Source: Actinomycetes bacterium (GTDB taxonomy: Bacteria > Actinomycetota > Actinomycetes > Mycobacteriales > Mycobacteriaceae). From it: a DNA stretch of 7,927 nucleotides. Shown in pieces: positions 1-5,711 of the stretch. The DNA lies in contig JAHZJY010000235.1 of assembly GCA_022600695.1 (NCBI GenBank), positions 1-7,927 of the forward strand, read 5' to 3'. Positions within the stretch are counted from its first letter, which is position 1, and each line of letters begins with the position of its first letter. Below the pieces are notes generated by a model. The model was not told the origin of the DNA. It searched no databases and was given only the letters and a program-made list of their open reading frames with translations. The translations under genes and the position numbers were made by a program.

Positions 1-623
1 AGAAAGGCGTTGAAGGTCGCTGCGGCAGCCATCGGCGTGTCCGGGTAGAGCCCGTTCCACACGGTGGCCAGGATCGCCGGCGAGAGCAGCAGCAACGGGA
101 CCCGCGCCAGGGCATCGCTGCTGAGTTCACCGCGGTCGGCCGCCAGATGTGCCCAGTGCCGGATCTGCTCGGCCATCGGGCCGAGTACGCGTTGCCGGTA
201 TATTTCCGCTACCTCGGGCGCCTCCCGGCCCTCGGTCAGGACCAACCGGATCAGCCCAGACCACGGCGAGTCCTCCACGGCGGCCAGCAGTGGGGTGAAC
301 ACCCGGCTGAGGAAGTCCCGCAGGGGCTCGTCCGGGTCGGGCTGCGCGGCCGTCATCGCTTCGACCCGTTGTTCAAGCACACTGCTGATGACGCCGGTGA
401 ACAGTGCCTGCTTATCGGCGAAGTACAGGTAGACGGTGCCCTTGGCCACTCCGGCGCGCTGGGCGACGTCGCCGATGCGGGTGGCGCGGTAGCCCCGCTC
501 GATGAACAGTTCCAGTGCCGAGTGCGCGATAGCCGCGCGGGTCTGCGCGGTTTTGTCGGGGCTCGGACCGCGGGTGCGCCGAGTGTCCGGTGGGTCATCC
601 GCCGCCACGTCCCCGCCCTTCAT
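1..623 (-). CDS. TetR/AcrR-family transcriptional repressor (3' end outside window)
   Basis: Translating the minus strand from the ATG at 623 gives 207 residues that run off the left edge, so only the extreme C-terminus is missing; TetR proteins are usually 190-220 residues. The N-terminal DNA-binding domain is clear: helix 1 at about residues 27-44 (ALELFIERGYRATRI), then the helix-turn-helix GDVAQRAGVAKGTVYLYFADK at about 51-71, with the typical YxYFxxKxxLF ending. Residues 90-207 are the variable helical ligand-binding and dimer domain, which gives no clue to the ligand. The gene diverges from the FAD monooxygenase, and two palindromes lie in the gap, so it most likely represses that gene and itself. 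No Shine-Dalgarno is visible before 623. An in-frame ATG at 638 lies inside the first operator and would add five residues. Family is certain; ligand and target are inferred. Confidence 0.93.
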   Translation of the reverse strand, partial: MKGGDVAADDPPDTRRTRGPSPDKTAQTRAAIAHSALELFIERGYRATRIGDVAQRAGVAKGTVYLYFADKQALFTGVISSVLEQRVEAMTAAQPDPDEPLRDFLSRVFTPLLAAVEDSPWSGLIRLVLTEGREAPEVAEIYRQRVLGPMAEQIRHWAHLAADRGELSSDALARVPLLLLSPAILATVWNGLYPDTPMAAAATFNAF

Positions 624-630
624 TGCAAAA

Positions 631-646
631 ATGACCATCGGGTCAT
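631..646. promoter_or_regulatory. Palindromic operator, site 1
   Basis: ATGACC-ATCG-GGTCAT is a perfect 6-bp inverted repeat with a 4-bp spacer, just upstream of the TetR start. It shares the TGACC/GGTCA arms and an ATCG-like centre with site 2. Size and position fit a TetR-family dimer site. It overlaps the likely -35 region of the monooxygenase promoter and the alternative TetR start at 638. Confidence 0.75.
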
Positions 647-660
647 GTCACTGATATGAT
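631..660 (+). promoter_or_regulatory. Promoter of the FAD monooxygenase
   Basis: TATGAT at 655-660 is a near-consensus -10. ATGACC at 631-636, inside operator 1, is a modest -35 with an 18-bp spacer. Transcription would begin near 667, inside operator 2, giving a leader of about 37 nt with GGAGG at 691-695. A dimer on either operator would block RNA polymerase. I could not assign the opposing TetR promoter. Confidence 0.55.
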
Positions 661-662
661 TC

Positions 663-676
663 TGACCTATCGGTCA
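663..676. promoter_or_regulatory. Palindromic operator, site 2
   Basis: TGACC-TATC-GGTCA is a perfect 5-bp inverted repeat with a 4-bp spacer. Its centre (669.5) is 31 bp from the centre of site 1 (638.5), close to three helical turns, so both sites face the same side of the DNA. It covers the start point expected from the -10 at 655-660. The outermost arms of the two sites are also an 11-bp inverted repeat of each other (626-636 with 672-682). Confidence 0.75.
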
Positions 677-703
677 TTTTTGATGATAATGGAGGCATGT
701 CCC

Positions 704-2236
704 ATGCGGTCGGTACTGGTCGTCGGTGCAGGACCGACGGGTCTCGTGATGGCCCTGAGTCTGGCGCGGCGCGGTGTACCGGTACGCATCATCGACAAGA
801 AAGCAGGCCCGACCGAGGAATCCCGCGCGATGGGTCTGCATGCGCGCACCCTGGAGTTCTACCAGCAATTCGGCTTCGCCGAGGCCGTCGTGGACCGCGG
901 CCTGATCGCGGAGGAGGTCCGATTCCGCGCCGGTGACCGTGACGTCGCCCGATTCTCACTGCAGGCCATGGGAGACGGGCTGAGTCCGTATCCGTTCATG
1001 CTGACCTTCCCCCAGGACGAGCATGAGCGGTTTCTGCTGGACCGACTGGCGGAACTGGGTGTCACCGTGCAGTGGGGCGCCACCCTGGACGACTTTTCCG
1101 ATCGAGGTGACGATGTCGAGGCAGTCATCGCCATCGGCGGTACCACCGAACCGTCAGTCCACGCCTACATCGTCGGATGCGACGGAGCCCACAGCAGGGT
1201 GCGGGAGGTGCTCGGGATCGGCTTTCCCGGAGGATCCTCCGAGCAGCTTTTCTATGTCGCCGATGCCGCCGTGACCGGGCCCGCCCACGACGAGGTCTAT
1301 GTCAGCGTGCGCGGGGAGGGCCTGGCATTGATGATGCCGGTGCGCACAACAGGCTCCTTCCGGATCATCGGCCTGGTCCCGCCGGATGTCAGGCAGCAGC
1401 AGTCCGTGCGATGGCCGGATGTCCGCGAGCATGTCGATTCGTTGCTGGGATTCGTTGTGGGCGAGGTCAACTGGTTCTCCACCTACCGCGTCCATCACCG
1501 CGTCGCCGAGCATTTCCGTGCGGGGCGGGCGTTCATCGCCGGCGATGCCGGCCATATCCACAGCCCGGCCGGTGGGCAGGGGATGAACACCGGTATCGGT
1601 GACGCGGTGAACCTGTCCTGGAAGATTGCCGAGGTCATGGCCCGACGTTCTGACTCGGCGCTGCTGAATAGCTATGAGCGGGAGCGCATTCCGTTTGCGC
1701 GGTCCCTGATCGCCACCACGGACCGCGCCTTTAAATTCCTGGTCGACGACCATCCAGTCGCCCGGATGGCCCGCGCCCAGCTGGTACCCCGGGTGGTGGC
1801 GACGGTCACGAAACTTGCCCGGGCCCGTCGGCTGATCTTCATGACCGTCTCCCAGACCCGGATCTCCTACCGCGACTGCGCCTTCAATTCCGGTAAGGCC
1901 GGTGCGATCCGCGGAGGCGACCGTCTGCCGTGGATCCCCACCGCAGACGGTGGCAACTTCGCCCCTTTGCAATCCCTGTCGTGGCAACTGCACAGCTACG
2001 GCCAACCGGCGCCCGGCGTCGTCGAGGCGGCCGCTCACCTCACGCTGGCCGTGCATCGGTTCCCGTGGAGCGATGCCGCAGGGCGCGCCGGTGTGGAGCG
2101 CGACGCGAGCTACCTGGTCCGCCCGGACGGCTACGTCGCCCTGGCGCTCGGGTCCACCGAACCCGGCGATGTGCTGACACGGTTCGTCGAGGGCCGACAC
2201 CTGGATGTCAGCGGACCGACATCCGCCCACTCGTAG
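704..2236 (+). CDS. Class A FAD-dependent aromatic monooxygenase (hydroxylase)
   Basis: Predicted single-component flavoprotein hydroxylase using FAD, NAD(P)H and O2. All three family signatures are present: the Rossmann motif GAGPTG at residues 8-13; the DG motif (CDGAHSRVREVLG, about 159-171); and the GD motif (AGDAGHIHSP, 279-288) followed by GGQGMNTG (290-297), which binds FAD. The 510 residues include a C-terminal extension (about 400-500) with YLVRPDGYVAL at 470-480, typical of the thioredoxin-like domain in phenol/polyketide hydroxylases and rifampicin-monooxygenase-type enzymes. ATG 704 is chosen because GGAGG lies 8 nt upstream; in-frame ATGs at 656 and 689 are less likely, since the first precedes the probable transcription start and the second precedes the ribosome site. 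The divergent TetR gene and paired operators suggest substrate induction. The substrate cannot be read from sequence; candidates are an aromatic carbon source, a polyketide or an antibiotic. The methyltransferase remnant 23 bp downstream was probably co-transcribed. Confidence 0.92.
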   Translation: MRSVLVVGAGPTGLVMALSLARRGVPVRIIDKKAGPTEESRAMGLHARTLEFYQQFGFAEAVVDRGLIAEEVRFRAGDRDVARFSLQAMGDGLSPYPFMLTFPQDEHERFLLDRLAELGVTVQWGATLDDFSDRGDDVEAVIAIGGTTEPSVHAYIVGCDGAHSRVREVLGIGFPGGSSEQLFYVADAAVTGPAHDEVYVSVRGEGLALMMPVRTTGSFRIIGLVPPDVRQQQSVRWPDVREHVDSLLGFVVGEVNWFSTYRVHHRVAEHFRAGRAFIAGDAGHIHSPAGGQGMNTGIGDAVNLSWKIAEVMARRSDSALLNSYERERIPFARSLIATTDRAFKFLVDDHPVARMARAQLVPRVVATVTKLARARRLIFMTVSQTRISYRDCAFNSGKAGAIRGGDRLPWIPTADGGNFAPLQSLSWQLHSYGQPAPGVVEAAAHLTLAVHRFPWSDAAGRAGVERDASYLVRPDGYVALALGSTEPGDVLTRFVEGRHLDVSGPTSAHS

Positions 2237-2246
2237 TACCCGAACC

Positions 2247-2253
2247 GAGGAGG
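2247..2253 (+). promoter_or_regulatory. Ribosome binding site of the methyltransferase remnant
   Basis: GAGGAGG is a strong Shine-Dalgarno. It lies 6 nt before ATG 2260 (frame of the original N-terminus) and 8 nt before GTG 2262 (frame of the surviving C-terminal part). The two starts overlap in ATGTG, so one site can serve both frames. Confidence 0.75.
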
Positions 2254-2259
2254 ACCACC

Positions 2260-2693
2260 ATGTGGAGACGACTGCTCGTCGACACCGTCTACCGGCTTGG
2301 CAGACCACCGGTGTCGATTTCTCCGCCGTCGCCATCGGCAAGGCTCGAGTCGATGCGCAGGCGGTCCCGAACGCGCACTTCATCGAAGGCGATGCGACCC
2401 GGCTCACCGAACTCGGGATCACCCGGCCGGTCACCCTGGCGATCGACATGGGTGGTTACCACTCACTTCCGCACGCGGCCAAACCGGTGTACGTGGCTCA
2501 ATTGGCCGCGCTGCTCGAACCGGGCACTCCGGTGCTGATGTGGCAGGGGATCGGCGTCGGGGAAGGCGAGATCCCCGATGTGTTCGGGGGTGCCTTCATC
2601 GTGGAGGAGAGCAAACCGAAAGACTTCGCCATCCGGCGGAAACTGTTCCGCCGCAACGTCTCCGGAACCTGGTACCGGTTGCGCCGGCGCTGA
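2260..2693 (+). pseudogene. Class I SAM-dependent methyltransferase, internally deleted and frameshifted
   Basis: From ATG 2260 the first 17 residues, MWRRLLVDTVYRLGRPP, look like the normal start of an actinobacterial small-molecule methyltransferase, but this frame then becomes meaningless. The rest continues in another frame: TTGVDFSAVAIGKAR (second strand with its acidic residue), FIEGDATRL (motif II), VTLAIDMGGYHSL, LLEPGTPVLMW, and a normal end at WYRLRRR. The first strand and its LDLGCGTG-type SAM-binding motif, normally about 45-55 codons, are absent. The frame change means the net loss is 3k+1 bases. The join lies within about 2293-2312. GTG 2262 opens the second frame and would give 143 residues, but without motif I catalysis is unlikely. 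It follows the monooxygenase by 23 bp, consistent with one operon. Family call is good; the deletion is inferred from comparison with the general fold, and an assembly error cannot be excluded. Confidence 0.8.
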
Positions 2694-2708
2694 GCGGTTC
2701 GCCCGCGG

Positions 2709-4352
2709 TCAGTTCTCCCCGGCGGCGACCAGTGAGGTCAACCGCACCTCGGGGTTGTCCTCCTGGAACCCCTGCAGCCGCCATTTGGTCGTGAACAATG
2801 CGAGCATGACGCCGTCGGTCCGGGTGAGCACTTCCATCGACACCTGTTTGTCCACCGACGCGGCGTCGTCGGGATGGACGGCGCGGGCGATGGTGTAGGG
2901 CAGCGGTTCCAGGGCGACCGGGGCGCTGAACTCGGTTGCCATCCGGTGGGTGGCGACCTCGAACTGCATCGGGCCGACGGCGGCCAGTACGGGGGACTGG
3001 TCGCCGCGGCGGTCCGAGCGCAGTACCTGCACGACCCCCTCCTGTTCCAGTTGTTCGATGCCCTTGCGGAACTGCTTGTGCTTGCTGGGGTCGGTGCCCC
3101 GGGCGACGGCGAAATGCTCAGGCGAGAAACTGGGGATCGGCGGGAAGTGCACTTCGACGTCGCGGAACAGCGTGTCGCCGGGCCGTAGTGCGGCCGCGTT
3201 GGCCAGGCCGATCACATCTCCGGGCCAGGCGTTATCCAATGTGGTGCGCTGCTGACCGAACACCGACTGGGCGTATTTGGTGACGAACGGTTTACCGGTG
3301 GCGGCGTGGGTGAGGACGTCACCGCGCTCGAAGGTGCCTGAGCAGACTCGCGCATAGGCGATCCGGTCGCGGTGCGCGGAGTCCATCCCGGCTTGCACCT
3401 TGAAGACGAACGCGCTGAAAGCAGCCTCGACCGGTCGCAGATGACCGTCGGCGTCGAGTTGTCCACCGGGCGCCGGGGCGAGTCGCACCAGGTTGTCCAG
3501 CAGTTGGTTGACCCCGAAGTTCAGCGCCGCCGAGGTGAACAGCACCGGTGTGGTCTCGCCGCGCAGGAAGGCTTCCTGATCGTGGTCGCCGCCGTCGGCG
3601 GCGAGCAACTCGCACTCCTCCGAGGCGGTGATCCAATCGTCACCGGCGGCGTCGGTGGCGCGGTCCGGGGAGATGTGCTCCTCGGGCGCCGCGGTCGCAC
3701 CGCCGGCGGTGCGGGTGAATCGGATGAAGTCGCCGGTGCGGCGGTCCAGGACCCCTTTGAAGTCGCCGGCGATGCCGACCGGCCACGTCAACGGGGTGGG
3801 CCGCAGCCCGATACGTTCGTTGATCTCGTCGAGCAGTTCCAGTGGGTGACGGCCGGGCCGGTCCCACTTGTTGATCACGGTGAGGATCGGGATGCCGCGA
3901 TGGCGGCACACCTGAAAGAGCTTGAGGGTCTGTGGTTCCAGGCCCTTGGCCGCATCGATCAGCATGACCGCGCAGTCGACGGCGCTGAGCACCCGGTAGG
4001 TGTCCTCGGAGAAGTCCGCGTGCCCGGGGGTGTCGAGCAGGTTGATGACGCAGTCCTGCCCGTCCGGTGAGCGGTACGGGAACTGCAACGCCGTGGACGT
4101 GATGGAGATACCCCTGGCCTTTTCCATCTCCATCCAGTCCGACACCGTGGCCCGCCGTCCGGACTTCCCGTGGATGGCCCCGGCCTCGGTGATCACCCGC
4201 GCATGCAGAACCAGGGCCTCGGTCAGGGTTGACTTCCCCGCGTCCGGATGGCTGATCACGGCGAAGGTTCGGCGCCGCAGAGCCTCCGCCGACAGGCGTT
4301 GGGCGGCGTTCCCGTTAGCGGCCGGGCGCACTTCCAGGTCGTTGTCTTTCAT
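2709..4352 (-). CDS. prfC: Peptide chain release factor 3 (RF3)
   Basis: RF3 is a translational GTPase that removes RF1/RF2 from the ribosome after peptide release. All G motifs are in order (numbering from the ATG at 4352): P-loop SHPDAGKST at 34-42; switch I region SDWMEMEKARGISI at 71-84, with the RGISI signature; DTPGH at 107-111; NKWDR at 161-165; SAALNFGV at 274-281. The NFGV after the G5 motif and the C-terminal GPMQFEV and KWRLQGF stretches are characteristic of RF3 and separate it from EF-G. Length is 547 residues against about 529 in E. coli. The reading frame extends 30 codons further upstream, but that part is low-complexity and MKDNDLEV is a more natural beginning. No clear Shine-Dalgarno precedes it, and a TAGCGT -10 sits 10 nt before, suggesting a very short leader. 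It converges on the methyltransferase remnant with only 15 bp between the stops and diverges from the dehydrogenase. Confidence 0.96.
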   Translation of the reverse strand: MKDNDLEVRPAANGNAAQRLSAEALRRRTFAVISHPDAGKSTLTEALVLHARVITEAGAIHGKSGRRATVSDWMEMEKARGISITSTALQFPYRSPDGQDCVINLLDTPGHADFSEDTYRVLSAVDCAVMLIDAAKGLEPQTLKLFQVCRHRGIPILTVINKWDRPGRHPLELLDEINERIGLRPTPLTWPVGIAGDFKGVLDRRTGDFIRFTRTAGGATAAPEEHISPDRATDAAGDDWITASEECELLAADGGDHDQEAFLRGETTPVLFTSAALNFGVNQLLDNLVRLAPAPGGQLDADGHLRPVEAAFSAFVFKVQAGMDSAHRDRIAYARVCSGTFERGDVLTHAATGKPFVTKYAQSVFGQQRTTLDNAWPGDVIGLANAAALRPGDTLFRDVEVHFPPIPSFSPEHFAVARGTDPSKHKQFRKGIEQLEQEGVVQVLRSDRRGDQSPVLAAVGPMQFEVATHRMATEFSAPVALEPLPYTIARAVHPDDAASVDKQVSMEVLTRTDGVMLALFTTKWRLQGFQEDNPEVRLTSLVAAGEN

Positions 4353-4362
4353 GTCGGTGCAG

Positions 4363-4368
4363 ACGCTA
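4363..4368 (-). promoter_or_regulatory. Candidate -10 element for prfC
   Basis: On the minus strand TAGCGT fits the mycobacterial TANNNT -10 pattern and ends 10 nt before the ATG at 4352. Transcription would start 3-4 nt before the start codon, a near-leaderless arrangement that fits the missing Shine-Dalgarno. No convincing -35 is seen. Six-base matches are common, so this is tentative. Confidence 0.35.
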
Positions 4369-4394
4369 CGCGCCCGCGGCCGGTGCCGCTGGGG

Positions 4395-4415
4395 CCATGC
4401 TGGGCCCATGCTGGG
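4395..4415. repeat. 10-bp direct repeat in the divergent prfC/dehydrogenase gap
   Basis: CCATGCTGGG occurs at 4395-4404 and again at 4406-4415, a period of 11 bp or about one helical turn. It lies between the prfC start and the dehydrogenase. It could bind a regulator or be a chance slippage repeat. Confidence 0.5.
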
Positions 4416-4422
4416 GCCACCG

Positions 4423-4430
4423 GGAGGAGG
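4423..4430 (+). promoter_or_regulatory. Upstream Shine-Dalgarno for an alternative dehydrogenase start
   Basis: GGAGGAGG lies 5 nt before ATG 4436. That ATG is in frame with the dehydrogenase and would add 24 residues beginning MSCGRTESGN. The site is at least as strong as the one before ATG 4508, so use of both starts is possible. Confidence 0.4.
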
Positions 4431-4493
4431 AACCGATGTCATGCGGTAGAACGGAGTCGGGGAACGCAGACGCCACCGGGGGTCAGCCGCCCA

Positions 4494-4500
4494 AAAGGAG
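4494..4500 (+). promoter_or_regulatory. Ribosome binding site of the SDR gene
   Basis: AAAGGAG with 7 nt to ATG 4508. It supports the start that gives a normal SDR N-terminus, with the glycine motif beginning at residue 12. Confidence 0.7.
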
Positions 4501-4507
4501 CTACGAC

Positions 4508-5323
4508 ATGGATTCCGTCAGAGGAATGAACGTCCTCGTCACCGGTGCGGCGATGGGGCTCGGGAAGCTGTTCGCCACCCGCGCCGTCAAGGAGGGCGCG
4601 GCCGCGGTGGTGTTGTGGGACGCCAACTCCGTCGCGTTGCAGGAAACGGCTGCCGAGTTGGAGGCCCTCGGCGGAGTCGTCCACTCCGAGACCGTTGATG
4701 TCACCTCCGATGACCGGGTGGCTCAAGCAGCCGAACGGGTCCGGCATGAGTTGGGCACGATCCATGTGTTGTTCAACAACGCCGGGATCGTTCGAAGCAA
4801 CGGTTACTTCTGGGAGAACAACCCGAAAGACTTCGTACTCACGATGGAGGTCAATTCCATCGGACCGATGCGGGTGGCCCGGGAGTTCCTGCCGGCGATG
4901 ATCGAATCGGGCGAGCCGTGCCGGATGGTCAACATCGCGTCCTCGGCGGGACTCAACGCCATCCCGCGGATGGCCGCCTACGCCTCCTCCAAATGGGCGG
5001 CTGTGGGGTTCTCCGATTCGGTACGACTGGAACTCGAACAGGCCGGCCACAAGGATGTCCGGGTCACCACGGTCTGCCCGACCTACATCAACACCGGCAT
5101 GTTCGACGGTGCCAAGGGCATCCTGTTCACCCCGATGCTCAAACAGGAAGACGTCGTCAAGGAGACCTGGGCCGCCATGCTGGAGGGCAGACCCTTCGTC
5201 GTGATGCCGTGGACGTCGAAGATGAACAAGGTCCTCAGCGGCGTGCTGCCGGTTCGGCTGCGCGACGTGTATCTGCGCCGCGCCGGCGTGTACAACTCGA
5301 TGGACGAATTTCACGGACACTGA
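4508..5323 (+). CDS. Classical short-chain dehydrogenase/reductase (NAD-preferring)
   Basis: Predicted NAD(P)-dependent alcohol/ketone oxidoreductase, 271 residues, within the usual 250-280 for classical SDRs. Visible motifs: cofactor-binding TGAAMGLG at residues 12-19; acidic D38 at the end of the second strand, which favours NAD(H) over NADP(H); NNAG at 90-93; and the full catalytic tetrad N116, S145, Y158 (YASSK, 158-162) and K162. After the active site, CPTYINTGMF is the conserved PG-like region with proline then threonine. The C-terminal 40 residues are basic and partly hydrophobic, which might allow membrane contact; this is speculative. ATG 4508 is preferred for its Shine-Dalgarno and normal N-terminus, but an in-frame ATG at 4436 also has a strong site. 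It diverges from prfC without an obvious functional link. The substrate cannot be told; lipid, steroid or retinol-like alcohols are typical for such mycobacterial SDRs. Confidence 0.93.
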   Translation: MDSVRGMNVLVTGAAMGLGKLFATRAVKEGAAAVVLWDANSVALQETAAELEALGGVVHSETVDVTSDDRVAQAAERVRHELGTIHVLFNNAGIVRSNGYFWENNPKDFVLTMEVNSIGPMRVAREFLPAMIESGEPCRMVNIASSAGLNAIPRMAAYASSKWAAVGFSDSVRLELEQAGHKDVRVTTVCPTYINTGMFDGAKGILFTPMLKQEDVVKETWAAMLEGRPFVVMPWTSKMNKVLSGVLPVRLRDVYLRRAGVYNSMDEFHGH

Positions 5324-5329
5324 GTCCGT
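5313..5329 (+). terminator. Small hairpin over the SDR stop codon, possible weak terminator
   Basis: ACGGAC-ACTGA-GTCCGT forms a perfect 6-bp stem with a 5-nt loop that contains the TGA stop. There is no T-run after it. Mycobacterial terminators often lack one, but the stem is short, so this may be chance. Confidence 0.3.
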
Positions 5330-5362
5330 CGCGATAGCCCCGACCGGCGGACCGGAGGCTGA

Positions 5363-5368
5363 TACTGT
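5363..5368 (+). promoter_or_regulatory. Candidate -10 element for the riboswitch transcript
   Basis: TACTGT fits TANNNT and lies 7 nt before the first base of the riboswitch P1 stem (5376), so transcription would begin at or next to the aptamer. This agreement in position is the main support. No clear -35 is seen. Confidence 0.5.
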
Positions 5369-5375
5369 CCGCCGT

Positions 5376-5600
5376 GCGAATGGTTTTTCCCGCTCGGGCA
5401 CAGGCCCCGGCGGGAAACCGAGCGGTGTGAGCACTCGGCGCACCGCGAGAGGGAACCCGGTGGGAATCCGGGACTGTCCCGCAGCGGTATGCAGGAACGA
5501 ACGTCGTCACGGGCACTGGTCCCTCCGGGGCTGGGAAGCGGCGGCTACTAGGTACACCTCCGATGGTGTGGGCCTGCGAGTCCGAAGACCTGCCAGTCGC
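5376..5600 (+). promoter_or_regulatory. Cobalamin (vitamin B12) riboswitch aptamer
   Basis: This RNA leader binds adenosyl- or another cobalamin and normally shuts off the downstream gene. P1 closes the element: GCGAATGG (5376-5383) pairs with CCAGTCGC (5593-5600) with one mismatch. The conserved core is visible from 5451: GGGAA, then CCGGTGGGAATCCGG (P5 and L5), then a CTGTCCCGCAGCGGTA segment to 5489. A CACTGG arm (5514-5519) and CTGGGAAG (5531-5538) follow, as in the family consensus. The B12 box, GTCCGAAGACCTGCC, ends at 5594. In the 5' half, CCGCTCGG (5390-5397) pairs with CCGAGCGG (5418-5425), and TTTCCCG (5386-5392) could instead pair with CGGGAAA (5411-5417). The element precedes a cobalt-transporter-like gene, a well-known target class. 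Element type is very likely; boundaries come from P1. Confidence 0.93.
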
Positions 5601-5622
5601 GCCGGATGCACCGCATCCGGCG
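5600..5622 (+). other. Regulatory hairpin after the riboswitch (probable P13/L13)
   Basis: CGCCGGATG (5600-5608) and CATCCGGCG (5614-5622) form a perfect 9-bp stem with loop CACCG (a tenth C-G pair could close it). All five loop bases are complementary to CGGTG at 5458-5462 in the L5 loop. An L5-L13 kissing loop is the known ligand-stabilised contact of cobalamin riboswitches, so this is the likely switching hairpin. It shares base 5600 with P1. Confidence 0.65.
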
Positions 5623-5683
5623 GCTCATCGCCTCGTGGACTGGGCGCGTGACCGAGGTGGTCACGCACCCTCGGGCGATGGGT
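5623..5683 (+). other. Long imperfect stem in the riboswitch expression platform
   Basis: CATCGCC (5626-5632) pairs with GGCGATG (5674-5680), extendable by wobbles to 5623/5683. Inside it, GCGTGACC (5646-5653) pairs perfectly with GGTCACGC (5659-5666) around loop GAGGT, extended by GGG/CCC (5642-5644 with 5668-5670) past one C-A mismatch. No T-run follows, so it could be a Rho-independent terminator of unusual form, a spacer structure, or part of a translational switch. Confidence 0.5.
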
Positions 5684-5692
5684 CATCGGTTT

Positions 5693-5708
5693 CGTCCCGA
5701 AGGGAACG
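5693..5708 (+). other. Hairpin covering the Shine-Dalgarno of the CbiM-like gene
   Basis: CGTCCC (5693-5698) can pair with GGGA-CG (5702-5708, one bulged A), hiding the Shine-Dalgarno GAAGGGA (5699-5705) that lies 6 nt before GTG 5712. A competing stem, TTCG (5691-5694) with CGAA (5698-5701), would leave the GGGA free. This suggests control at translation initiation, but the stems are short. Confidence 0.4.
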
Positions 5709-5711
5709 CAC

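Noticed and set aside
1154..2449. Long 431-codon open frame on the minus strand, opposite the monooxygenase
   Set aside because: It is the antisense shadow of a GC-rich gene. The translation is Gly/Arg/Asp-rich without domains, while the plus strand carries all class A monooxygenase motifs.
2683..2708. GC palindrome (GCGCCGGCGC) and a GCGG/CCGC pairing between the convergent genes, as a bidirectional terminator
   Set aside because: The palindrome lies in methyltransferase coding sequence, the second stem has only 4 bp, and there is no T-run. It is not distinguishable from background in DNA this GC-rich.
3372..4070. 232-codon plus-strand open frame inside prfC
   Set aside because: It lies antisense to the GTPase domain of RF3, has no recognisable motif and no ribosome site, and is explained by third-position GC bias.
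4352..4442. A 30-codon N-terminal extension of RF3 starting at 4442
   Set aside because: The extension is Pro/Arg-rich, overlaps the dehydrogenase upstream region and the direct repeat, and has no family counterpart. The start at 4352 gives a normal RF3 N-terminus.
4439..5443. 334-codon minus-strand open frame covering the dehydrogenase and the riboswitch start
   Set aside because: The plus strand encodes a complete SDR with its catalytic tetrad. The minus frame is low-complexity and crosses the aptamer.
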